Counted from the stretch's first letter, positions 1 through 5,956 are shown. The stretch: 9,121 nucleotides of DNA from Promethearchaeota archaeon (GCA_019894655.1 JAGXNZ010000250.1:1-9121), one strand, 5' to 3'. Translations and numbers: made by a program. The notes: generated from the letters alone by a model not told the origin.

Positions 1-72
1 TAAAAAATTTACATCTATACCATTTGTTTCCAAAAAGGAATCCCCTTATCCTAAATTATTGTTTTTAAATGG

Positions 73-111
73 TCAAATTCAGTTCGATTTTTAAATCAGA
101 TGTGAATTTGA
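73..111. repeat. Nested inverted repeat in the left flank
   Basis: Seen directly: a perfect 9-base inverted repeat, TCAAATTCA at 73-81 and TGAATTTGA at 103-111, encloses a second inverted repeat, GATTT at 86-90 and AAATC at 93-97. It lies in the gene-free flank 1-227, downstream of the macro-domain gene. It could be an operator, a weak RNA hairpin or chance in AT-rich DNA. No U-tract follows it closely enough to call a terminator. Nothing else in 1-227 is convincing: the longest ATG frame there is 19 codons. Confidence 0.4.
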
Positions 112-227
112 TTTATACCAGAACATAAAATCTTATTTATAACATAGATTATTGTTTTAAAAAGTTACATTTTTTGAATAATTATCAAAATAAAAGTACA
201 AACAAGAATAATAAAATATCACGAAGT

Positions 228-770
228 CTAAGAATGAATAGGAGAAGTTAAATTGCTAAGAACGCTTTCAAATTCTTTATAGTCAGGTAAGGTTTCAAGA
301 CAGATTGAGACATTTTTTAAATTTCTATTCTTCTCTAAGATGTATTTCTGAATCGTTGGAATCATTATTCCAGCGCAAATCTTTGCGTTAAACCCCAAAA
401 CATCTATTGATATAGGAGGAAATGCGATTGAAGAAATTCCTTCTTTATCAGCAAGAAATAATGAATTCCAAGTTGCTAACATCAATTTTTTTTGATCGTG
501 GCCTGCTCTCACGTGAAATATAAAATTGGCATTCAAATTACCGCCAGATGTGATTACTACTTTTCCAATTGGAACATTAGATATTTTGCTTATAATTTGA
601 TTACATTCTACTTGTATTGTATGTCCCGCTTCTTTTAGTACCTTGCATCGCAAAGTACCACTTGGCAAAAGGCGACTGTTTGTAGGAATTACAATTGCAT
701 TGTATTGCGCATTGATTAAATCGCCGACGAATATCTCAATCACTGTGTTATTAATCGTTATTTGGTTCAT
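228..770 (-). CDS. Divergent macro-domain (ADP-ribose-binding fold) protein
   Basis: Macro domains bind ADP-ribose and related nucleotides, and many remove ADP-ribose or O-acetyl-ADP-ribose. The 180-residue length is that of a single soluble domain. Numbered from the Met used here, visible elements are the GD pair (16-17) of the adenine-binding strand, the aligned loop Asn (31) within IPTN, the motif IGKVVITSGGNL (68-79), the strand FIFHV, the SIAFPPIS segment (114-121) and a final IPTIQKYIL helix. Two ligand loops are altered: the usual glycine-rich GGGVxGAI reads SGTLRCKV, and the usual S-T/S-G-x-x-G reads SIDVLG. Fold assignment is fairly secure, but hydrolase activity is doubtful. The start at 770 is preferred over an in-frame ATG at 806, because the extra 12 residues are not macro-like and TATA-like boxes sit at 785-830. 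The gene follows three phosphatase genes on the same strand. Confidence 0.78.
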   Translation of the reverse strand: MNQITINNTVIEIFVGDLINAQYNAIVIPTNSRLLPSGTLRCKVLKEAGHTIQVECNQIISKISNVPIGKVVITSGGNLNANFIFHVRAGHDQKKLMLATWNSLFLADKEGISSIAFPPISIDVLGFNAKICAGIMIPTIQKYILEKNRNLKNVSICLETLPDYKEFESVLSNLTSPIHS

Positions 771-784
771 AAATAGAATTCTAA

Positions 785-830
785 GAATATTTGTATATTT
801 TTTCAAATAGTGTTAGAAATTTTAAATATT
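785..830 (-). promoter_or_regulatory. Putative TATA region for the macro gene
   Basis: Two AT-rich boxes read on the minus strand: AATATTTAAA (830-821) and AAAATATACAAATATTC (801-785). With usual archaeal spacing, transcription would start near 799 or near 771. Both fit translation from the ATG at 770 and make the ATG at 806 unlikely. This is inference from position and composition in a generally AT-rich background. Confidence 0.35.
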
Positions 831-904
831 ACGACTTATTAGATAAGATATTTTACAGAAGTGTAAGCAATCTCTAAAAATTGATTAGAATACCGTTTTC
901 TTAT

Positions 905-1390
905 TTAATTTAGCTGATTAATCTTTTTAACCTTCTGAACGAGAAGTTCGACATTTCTTTCTACTATTTCGAGAATCTCGAAATATCTTTTTCTGCCAGT
1001 TTTGTAAGGGTCTGGAATATTAAGGTCTTTTTTTTCCGTACCATTGAACTCTTTTAAAGTAAATAACTTATCCTTCAAATATTCTTTCATATCCTTAAAA
1101 TTATTTCGGATCTTTGTTAATTGGTATCTTTCCATTCCAATAATAAGATCCTGTTTCTCTATCAACGATCGAGTAATAGCTTTCGGTCTAAAATCTTCCA
1201 TCTCAATTCCTTTGGATGTAATGTAATCAATAGTTTCTAACTGAGCATGGTCGAAAGCAATATGCCAACCAGCAGAATCGAATATTACTTCGTTTAGATC
1301 GTATTTTTTAGCGTAATAATCTGCCAATTTCTCAGCCGCTGGAGTTCGGCATGTGTTTGCATAACAAATAAACAGAATTCTTCTTATCAT
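905..1390 (-). CDS. LMW-PTP family protein phosphatase, third gene of tandem set
   Basis: Cytosolic low-molecular-weight cysteine phosphatase, 161 residues, the normal family length. The phosphate loop is C9-YANTC-R15-T16, giving the nucleophile Cys9 and phosphate-binding Arg15. The family SAG motif is at 39-41, the KQDLIIGME segment at 79-87, and the general-acid loop D127-P-Y129 is intact, so it should be active. It is unusual in having Ala11 where Gly is normal and Thr16 where Ser is normal. Thr13 matches Thr11 of Bacillus YwlE, which favours phosphoarginine; classical tyrosine phosphatases have Ile there. Cys14 next to the Arg offers a possible redox partner for Cys9. It starts 24 bases after its upstream paralogue stops, without a clear Shine-Dalgarno site. 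The tail KKINQLN matches the next paralogue's tail, supporting local duplication. Substrate is unknown. Confidence 0.9.
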   Translation of the reverse strand: MIRRILFICYANTCRTPAAEKLADYYAKKYDLNEVIFDSAGWHIAFDHAQLETIDYITSKGIEMEDFRPKAITRSLIEKQDLIIGMERYQLTKIRNNFKDMKEYLKDKLFTLKEFNGTEKKDLNIPDPYKTGRKRYFEILEIVERNVELLVQKVKKINQLN

Positions 1391-1414
1391 CTATAAGATG
1401 CTCTTTTTAGATCG

Positions 1415-1900
1415 TTAAGGTTTTAATTGATTAATCTGTCTTATCTTATTTATCATTTTTTCGATATTTTCATCAATGATTCTAAGAACTTTTTTGTAAG
1501 TATTAGAACTCGCGTAATATGGATCGATGATATCTAATTCTTCTGTTTCTCCGTTAAACTCTCTTAGAGTGAATGTCTTTTTATCGATGTCAACAATCCC
1601 GGGATAGTTATCTCTTATTTCTTGAACGTGCGATACTTCCATTGTTATAATTAAATCTTGTTTTTCAAGCAATTTACGATTAATAATTTGAGGGTGAAAG
1701 TCAGAATGGTTTATACCTTTAGCATTTAAATATTCTTGAGATTCGGGTTGCATGTCTGAAAAAGCATTTATGAAACCAGCGCTCTCAAAAATTAAATCAG
1801 CACCTTTTTTATTAGTATAGTATCGTGCTAAATATTCAGCAGCAGGGCTTCTTGCCGTATTCCCTAAACAAACAAGTAGTATTTTTGAAATTTTCTTCAT
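1415..1900 (-). CDS. LMW-PTP family protein phosphatase, second gene of tandem set
   Basis: 161-residue paralogue of its two neighbours. The phosphate loop is C11-LGNTA-R17-S18, with nucleophile Cys11 and Arg17. The SAG motif is at 40-42, the KQDLIITME segment follows at 80-88, and the acid loop is D126-P-Y128. All catalytic residues are present. Unlike both neighbours it has Ala16 where they and classical enzymes have a second Cys, so it lacks the usual disulfide partner that protects the nucleophile from oxidation. Thr15 sits at the YwlE phosphoarginine-selectivity position. A Shine-Dalgarno site AGGTG (1912-1908) overlaps the TAG stop of the upstream gene and lies 7 bases before the ATG, which fixes the start and implies coupled translation. 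The C-terminal tail RQINQLKP resembles that of the downstream copy. Substrate is unknown. Confidence 0.91.
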   Translation of the reverse strand: MKKISKILLVCLGNTARSPAAEYLARYYTNKKGADLIFESAGFINAFSDMQPESQEYLNAKGINHSDFHPQIINRKLLEKQDLIITMEVSHVQEIRDNYPGIVDIDKKTFTLREFNGETEELDIIDPYYASSNTYKKVLRIIDENIEKMINKIRQINQLKP

Positions 1901-1907
1901 TGTTTAA

Positions 1908-1912
1908 CACCT
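1908..1912 (-). promoter_or_regulatory. Shine-Dalgarno site overlapping a stop codon
   Basis: AGGTG, read on the minus strand, overlaps the TAG stop at 1913-1911 of the first phosphatase gene and lies 7 bases before the ATG at 1900. It is complementary to the archaeal 16S rRNA tail. It is the clearest ribosome-binding site in the window and supports translational coupling within the phosphatase operon. Confidence 0.65.
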
Positions 1913-2408
1913 ATTCCGATTTATTTATTTCGATAATTTTTTCTATGGACATAATTATACCATTTTCAATTCTTTTTAGTATTTCATTGTACTCATTTTC
2001 CTCTAAATAAAAAGGATCTTCTATTTCTACATTTTCAGTTTCTCCTGCAAATTTCAATAATAAAAACAGTTTACCCTCTAAGTCTTTAACATTTCTAAAC
2101 TTCCTTTTTAATTTACGGATATGATACTTCTCTTCGAAGGCTAAAATAAGGTCTTGCTTATGTAATAATTCTCCGCTAGCATCTTTAGCTTGAAAATCGT
2201 CCATTTTAATCCCCTTAACATTAAGATATTTTAATGTACCTTGTTGAGGTTGCTCATAATAATGGTAAATTCCAGCAGAATCAAAATTAAGCTCCTTTAT
2301 CTCATTAGCATATGTAGTCTTTTGAAGCCACTTTGAAAAATATTCAGCAAAGGGACTTCGACAAGTATTACCGCTGCAAATGTATAATACATTTATTATT
2401 TTTGTCAT
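1911..2408 (-). CDS. LMW-PTP family protein phosphatase, first gene of tandem set
   Basis: 165-residue cysteine phosphatase, the promoter-proximal member of the operon. The phosphate loop C11-SGNTC-R17-S18 is the most canonical of the three. The SAG motif is at 44-46 and the acid loop is D131-P-F133. Thr15 together with Phe133 matches the Thr11 and Phe120 pair that shapes the phosphoarginine pocket in YwlE, so this copy is the best candidate for a protein-arginine-phosphate phosphatase; that is inference from family knowledge. The segment LILAFEEKY (87-95) replaces the usual LI-x-M-x-x-x-H, and a basic stretch follows (IRKLKRKF, 97-104), perhaps for partner binding. No Shine-Dalgarno site precedes the ATG, which fits a short leader from the TATA-like box near 2452. 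A thioredoxin-type arsenate reductase is less likely, as the other ArsC cysteines are absent. Confidence 0.91.
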   Translation of the reverse strand: MTKIINVLYICSGNTCRSPFAEYFSKWLQKTTYANEIKELNFDSAGIYHYYEQPQQGTLKYLNVKGIKMDDFQAKDASGELLHKQDLILAFEEKYHIRKLKRKFRNVKDLEGKLFLLLKFAGETENVEIEDPFYLEENEYNEILKRIENGIIMSIEKIIEINKSE

Positions 2409-2446
2409 TTATTTAAGAATTGCTACACAAAATTGTGGATAACCAT

Positions 2447-2459
2447 CTAAATTTTAAAC
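2447..2459 (-). promoter_or_regulatory. Putative TATA box of the phosphatase operon
   Basis: The minus strand reads GTTTAAAATTTAG here, centred about 45 bases before the first phosphatase ATG. Typical archaeal spacing would put the transcript start near 2426, leaving a leader of about 18 bases. Assigned on position and composition only. Confidence 0.4.
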
Positions 2460-2519
2460 AACTTTAAATTAATGGTAAATTAGGTGTAGAAATGTAAATT
2501 CTTAAAAAAAAATTACGAT

Positions 2520-2529
2520 TAAGTACTTA
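2520..2529. promoter_or_regulatory. 10-base palindrome in the divergent promoter region
   Basis: TAAGTACTTA is a perfect palindrome in the 275-base region between the divergent phosphatase operon and nadB. It could be an operator for a dimeric regulator. One copy of this length in AT-rich DNA is weak evidence. The rest of 2409-2683 shows only AT-rich promoter-like sequence. Confidence 0.2.
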
Positions 2530-2647
2530 CAAATAAGGGTAAATAGGATTGCGTATTGGCATAATTTTTCTCGAAACATTCCGCCGATAAGTAGTAACTT
2601 CAAAAACAATAACAAATTTTCTTTAATAATTATTTGGTCACGATCTC

Positions 2648-2668
2648 ATAATAAATACTTTAATAATT
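2648..2668 (+). promoter_or_regulatory. Putative TATA region of nadB
   Basis: The stretch ATAATAAATACTTTAATAATT ends about 16 bases before the TTG start of nadB. Usual archaeal spacing would place transcript initiation at or a few bases before the start codon, which suggests a leaderless or nearly leaderless message and fits the lack of a good Shine-Dalgarno site. The call rests on composition and spacing. Confidence 0.35.
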
Positions 2669-2683
2669 GAATTAGGCAGTCTT

Positions 2684-4255
2684 TTGAATACTAAAACAGA
2701 TTTTCTTGTCATTGGTAGTGGTATCGCTGGATTAACATTGGCAAAAAAACTAGCGCATCTATCACCAGAAGACAATATATTACTGATTACGAAAGAAAAA
2801 TTAGAAGAAGGAAGCACATTTTATGCTCAGGGAGGTATAGCGTGTGTTTGGAATGATAGTGATAACTTTGAGAAACACATTCAAGACACTTTAAGTGCTG
2901 GAGATGGACTTTGTAACGAGAAAGTAGTAAGAAAAATTTTAACTCAAGCGCCGGAAAGAATAAACGAATTAATTGAAATCGGGGTTCAGTTCAAGAGAAA
3001 TAGTGATGGAAAATATGACCTTGGTAAAGAAGGAGGGCACTCGGAAAGAAGAATTCTGCACGTGAATGACCAAACAGGACAAAGTATTGAAAAGAAACTT
3101 ATAGCTAATGTAAAAAAAATAAAGAATTTAGAAATAAAAGAACACTGGTGTGCGATTAATCTATATGCTAAGAATTACAAATGTTATGGAGCTTACGTAT
3201 TAGATCAGGAAAGCGGGATCATTCACAATATTGCTGCGAAAGCAACAATATTAGCAACAGGTGGCGCAGGTAAGATATATCTTTATACAACTAACCCAGA
3301 TATAGCGTCAGGAGATGGAATAGCAATGGCATATCGAGCTGGAGCGACTATATCAAACATGGAATTCTATCAATTCCATCCTACTTGCCTTTACCATCCG
3401 TATGCTAAATCTTTTTTGATTACAGAGGCGATGCGAGGAGAAGGAGCAATTTTGAAAAATGTTCGAGGCAGAGAGTTTATGCAAGACTACCATCCTTCGA
3501 AAGAATTAGCCCCAAGAGATATTGTTTCAAGAGCAATAGACTCAGAACTAAAAAAGACGGGAGATGATTATGTATATTTAGACATTGCGTCATACAAATC
3601 ACCAAGTTTTATCAAAAGCCATTTCCCTGGAGTATACGAAACATGCCTAAAGTTTAATATTGACATAACAAAAGACGCTATACCAGTCGTCCCTGCGGCT
3701 CACTATTGTTGCGGTGGCGTAATGGCAGGAGTTAATGGATCTACAGGAGTAAAGAATCTATTTGTTATAGGAGAATCAGCTTGCACGGGTCTTCACGGTG
3801 CAAATCGCTTGGCAAGTAATTCGCTGCTTGAAGGAGTAGTTGGCGCTCATGAATGTGCCGAAACATTAGCATTATTATCTTCTGATTTAAAAATTAAAGA
3901 ATTTGAGCAATGGGAACCAGGTCACGCAGTTCCATCTACAGAAGCGGTTATTATTACGCAAAACTGGGATGAAGTAAGAAGATTTATGTGGAATTATGTA
4001 GGAATAGTCCGCACTGATAAGCGGCTTCAACGCGCTAAAAAAAGGATTAATATGTTGCAAGACGAAATCAATCAATATTATTGGGACTTTAAAATAGAAA
4101 AGAATCTCGTTGAGCTTAGAAATTTAGTTACAGTGGCAAAAATTATAATTGTAAGTGCTATCTCACGTAAAGAAAGTCGAGGAATTCATTATAATTTAGA
4201 TCACCCAGATAAATCTGAATTAAGTAGAGCTACAATCATAAAAAGACCTTGGTGA
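2684..4255 (+). CDS. nadB: L-aspartate oxidase (NadB)
   Basis: FAD enzyme that oxidises L-aspartate to iminoaspartate, the first step of de novo NAD synthesis; NadA then makes quinolinate. The 523-residue length is normal. The FAD-binding GSGIAG is at 11-16, STFYAQGGIA at 44-53, and EGGHSERRILH at 116-126. Glu116 is the residue that separates aspartate oxidases from fumarate reductases. Also visible are the active-site His232 (FHPTC), Arg278 (LAPRDIV), His340 (PAAHYCCGG) and Arg375 (GANRLASNS), then a C-terminal helical domain from about 427. Start: TTG at 2684, because no ATG or GTG lies in frame back to the upstream stop and the Rossmann strand begins right after it. No nadA or nadC is visible in the window. 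Transcribed divergently from the phosphatase operon. Confidence 0.96.
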   Translation: MNTKTDFLVIGSGIAGLTLAKKLAHLSPEDNILLITKEKLEEGSTFYAQGGIACVWNDSDNFEKHIQDTLSAGDGLCNEKVVRKILTQAPERINELIEIGVQFKRNSDGKYDLGKEGGHSERRILHVNDQTGQSIEKKLIANVKKIKNLEIKEHWCAINLYAKNYKCYGAYVLDQESGIIHNIAAKATILATGGAGKIYLYTTNPDIASGDGIAMAYRAGATISNMEFYQFHPTCLYHPYAKSFLITEAMRGEGAILKNVRGREFMQDYHPSKELAPRDIVSRAIDSELKKTGDDYVYLDIASYKSPSFIKSHFPGVYETCLKFNIDITKDAIPVVPAAHYCCGGVMAGVNGSTGVKNLFVIGESACTGLHGANRLASNSLLEGVVGAHECAETLALLSSDLKIKEFEQWEPGHAVPSTEAVIITQNWDEVRRFMWNYVGIVRTDKRLQRAKKRINMLQDEINQYYWDFKIEKNLVELRNLVTVAKIIIVSAISRKESRGIHYNLDHPDKSELSRATIIKRPW

Positions 4256-4345
4256 TTTAATTCTAAACCATCAGAAGTATAATTTTATATTTCTACTGTC
4301 ATTTACTATCAATAACTTAAGTACCATCCAAATTGTATTATTATT

Positions 4346-5140
4346 ATGTCAAACTTAGGAAAGAGTATTAGACTTGAGAGATTATTTGATCGGAAAAGTA
4401 AAAAAACTATCATGATCCCTATGGATCATGGTTTAACTTTGGGAACTATTAAGGGATTGGAAAATCTAGCCAATATGGTTGATAAAGTTGCTTTAGGAGG
4501 CGCTAACGCTGTAATTGAACACTCTGGCATGGTTGGAGCGGGTCACAGACAATATGGAAAGGATGTTGGATTAATTATTCATCTATCTGGGGCAACTAGC
4601 TTGGCACCTGATCCGAATAAAAAAGTAATTGTATGTTCTGTAGAACGAGCTTTAAAAATGGGTGCTGATGGAGTTTCGATTCATATCAATATAGGAGCAG
4701 ACGAAGAACCAGAAATGCTTCAGGATGCTCAACGAATAATTGAATCCTCAAGAGAATGGGGTGTTCCTTTGTTGGCAATGTTGTATCCGCGGGGGAAAAA
4801 AATAAATGACGAGAATGCTCCAGAAGTTGTAAATATCGCAGTGAGAGCCGGTGCGGAACTAGGGGCGGATATTGTTAAAACAAACTACACGGGAGATATA
4901 GATTCCTTCAAATATATTGTAAAGAGCGTTGATGTCCCCGTTATTATAGCCGGTGGTCCTAAAACAGAAACAATTCCTGATTTATTTCAAGTAGTCCATG
5001 ATTCAATACAAGCGGGAGGCGCGGGTGTTGCATTTGGAAGAAACGTATTCCAAGCAAAAGACCCTACCAAAATTGTTAGTGCTCTTTCTAAAATTGTGCA
5101 TCTTAATTACACTGTTGAGGAAGTCTTAAAAGATTATTGA
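4346..5140 (+). CDS. DhnA-family aldolase, probable ADH synthase
   Basis: 264-residue TIM-barrel, Schiff-base (class I) aldolase. The sequence closely resembles, from memory, the methanogen enzyme MJ0400, 2-amino-3,7-dideoxy-D-threo-hept-6-ulosonate (ADH) synthase. That enzyme begins the archaeal route to dehydroquinate and aromatic amino acids from aspartate semialdehyde and a ketohexose phosphate. Shared landmarks are N-terminal [12 protein letters not shown] (3-14), PMDHG (25-29, Asp27), [11 protein letters not shown] (72-82), MLYPRGK with Tyr147, [16 protein letters not shown] with Schiff-base Lys178, the phosphate-binding AGGPKT (202-207), and [13 protein letters not shown] (224-236). 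The related archaeal fructose-bisphosphate aldolase shares these catalytic residues, so the exact substrate is open. The usual partner, dehydroquinate synthase II, is not in the window. A TATA-like stretch (4311-4323) lies shortly upstream, and a 46-codon membrane ORF follows after 22 bases. Confidence 0.9.
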   Translation: MSNLGKSIRLERLFDRKSKKTIMIPMDHGLTLGTIKGLENLANMVDKVALGGANAVIEHSGMVGAGHRQYGKDVGLIIHLSGATSLAPDPNKKVIVCSVERALKMGADGVSIHINIGADEEPEMLQDAQRIIESSREWGVPLLAMLYPRGKKINDENAPEVVNIAVRAGAELGADIVKTNYTGDIDSFKYIVKSVDVPVIIAGGPKTETIPDLFQVVHDSIQAGGAGVAFGRNVFQAKDPTKIVSALSKIVHLNYTVEEVLKDY

Positions 5141-5162
5141 ATAGAGACGGAATTTTTAAATA

Positions 5163-5303
5163 ATGACTGAAGAAAAAACTGTTTCCTATCCTTATTTGTT
5201 AAAACGAGCACTAAAAGTATCAATTGAAGTTATGATTGTATTAATACTATTATTTTTCTTACCAGAAATTATACGCTTAATCCAGTTATTATATGGTTTT
5301 TAA
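5163..5303 (+). CDS. Small single-span membrane protein, 46 aa
   Basis: An ATG-started frame of 46 codons begins 22 bases after the aldolase and ends with TAA at 5301-5303. It encodes a polar N-terminus (MTEEKTVSYPYLLKRALKVS), then a strongly hydrophobic stretch, residues 21-44, including VMIVLILLFFLP, which should form one membrane helix. I do not recognise a family. The positive charges before the helix would favour a cytoplasmic N-terminus. Its stop overlaps the Shine-Dalgarno-like GAGGGG that precedes the next gene, a membrane hydrolase, so the two may be translationally coupled and the products may associate. A chance ORF is possible, since nothing beyond composition and position supports it. 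Confidence 0.5.
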   Translation: MTEEKTVSYPYLLKRALKVSIEVMIVLILLFFLPEIIRLIQLLYGF

Positions 5304-5309
5304 GAGGGG
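5304..5309 (+). promoter_or_regulatory. Shine-Dalgarno-like site before the non-ATG hydrolase start
   Basis: GAGGGG directly follows the TAA stop of the 46-codon ORF and lies 8 bases before an in-frame ATT at 5318. Its position supports initiation close to 5318 even though no standard start codon is present. Confidence 0.45.
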
Positions 5310-5317
5310 TTCAAAGG

Positions 5318-5833
5318 ATTTTTCTATTATTTCACATAGCAGTTCCACTGATAGTCTTTGAACTGCCATTAATTAAAAAGAGATTCGAGTTTAATAGACT
5401 TGCTCTAATTATTGGTTCATTATTTCCGGATATTATCGATAAATCGATGTTATTCTTAAACCTTGGTTCTGGTAGAGGAATCTCACATACCATCTTATTT
5501 ACCATATTATGTTTTATCATCATACATGTGGTAACAAAGAGAAAAAAGCTTATTTCTCTGCCATTTTTAATTGGTATGGTCATTCATCTATTATTAGACT
5601 TACCTGAGGTTCCATTATTCTTTCCGTTTATCCCATATGATTTCCTGATGATTGATGATCCCTTATCGCATTGGTTATACAAACTATTTAATGATCCCTT
5701 AGTTTATTTTACTGAAATTGGCGGGATTCTAATTTTATTATCTATTTTAGTCAGAAACAAACTATTTAGCGCAAAAAAGATTTGGAATTACCTCAATCGT
5801 AACATGGATTTGATAATTTTTCAAGATAAATAG
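5318..5833 (+). CDS. Membrane-bound metal-dependent hydrolase (DUF457/YdjM-like), start uncertain
   Basis: About 171 residues if started at ATT 5318. Conserved family elements, numbered from there, are an N-terminal His (LLFHIAVP, His6), GSLFPDIID (33-41, with P-D-x-x-D), GRGISHT (52-58, His57) and GMVIHLLLD (86-94, His90 and Asp94). These match the DUF457 pattern of His and Asp metal ligands among hydrophobic helices. The first ATG (5447) would delete the His6 and PDIID motifs, so translation must begin upstream. Yet the frame has no ATG, GTG or TTG back to the stop at 5225-5227. ATT 5318 follows GAGGGG (5304-5309) by 8 bases and is my best guess; CTG 5348 or a frameshift near 5302 are alternatives. 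Physiological substrate is unknown for the family; a role in membrane or lipid chemistry is a guess. Confidence 0.75.
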   Translation: MFLLFHIAVPLIVFELPLIKKRFEFNRLALIIGSLFPDIIDKSMLFLNLGSGRGISHTILFTILCFIIIHVVTKRKKLISLPFLIGMVIHLLLDLPEVPLFFPFIPYDFLMIDDPLSHWLYKLFNDPLVYFTEIGGILILLSILVRNKLFSAKKIWNYLNRNMDLIIFQDK

Positions 5834-5845
5834 AAACCATTAACC

Positions 5846-5880
5846 CTTTATATATATACGAATTATTTTTTATTTTTAAA
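5846..5880 (+). terminator. Probable T-rich terminator, with a TATA-like run
   Basis: After the hydrolase stop the plus strand has TTTATATATATACG and then T-rich ATTATTTTTTATTTTT (5863-5878). Archaeal RNA polymerase terminates at such T-tracts without needing a hairpin. The TATATATA part could instead serve as a promoter for the nuclease gene, but that would leave a leader of roughly 75 bases. Confidence 0.35.
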
Positions 5881-5927
5881 GTTTAATTACTATTAATTAA
5901 TCAAAAAAGATTTTATCTCATATAGAA

Positions 5928-5940
5928 CACCTTAAATATT
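5928..5940 (+). promoter_or_regulatory. Putative TATA box of the nuclease gene
   Basis: CACCTTAAATATT is centred about 22 bases before the nuclease ATG at 5957, which suits a leaderless or nearly leaderless message. A GAGAG stretch (5948-5952) could act as a weak Shine-Dalgarno site if transcription starts further upstream. Confidence 0.3.
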
Positions 5941-5956
5941 TACAGCTGAGAGAATT

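Noticed and set aside
81..97. TTCGATT-like T-loop sequence suggesting a tRNA in the left flank
   Set aside because: The bases on either side cannot form a T-arm stem, and no acceptor or anticodon arm is present.
69..128. A 19-codon plus-strand ORF in the left flank
   Set aside because: Too short, with no ribosome-binding site and no recognisable composition. Expected by chance.
771..806. Twelve extra N-terminal residues of the macro protein if the ATG at 806 is used
   Set aside because: They do not resemble a macro-domain start, and TATA-like boxes at 785-830 would put the transcript start at or downstream of that ATG.
905..2408. Thioredoxin-coupled arsenate reductases (ArsC) instead of protein phosphatases
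   Set aside because: They share the C-x5-R loop, but the extra C-terminal cysteine pair needed for the ArsC redox relay is missing, and no arsenic-resistance genes lie nearby.
2475..2544. Three GTAAAT repeats (2475, 2494, 2539) in the divergent promoter region as a regulator array
   Set aside because: Short, irregularly spaced and expected by chance in AT-rich sequence.
3887..4075. Antisense open frame inside nadB, and similar antisense frames at 1044-1226, 1825-2010, 5332-5583, 6206-6583 and 7977-8174
   Set aside because: Each lies opposite or within a well-supported gene, lacks recognisable domains and is readily explained as a shadow of the real coding frame.
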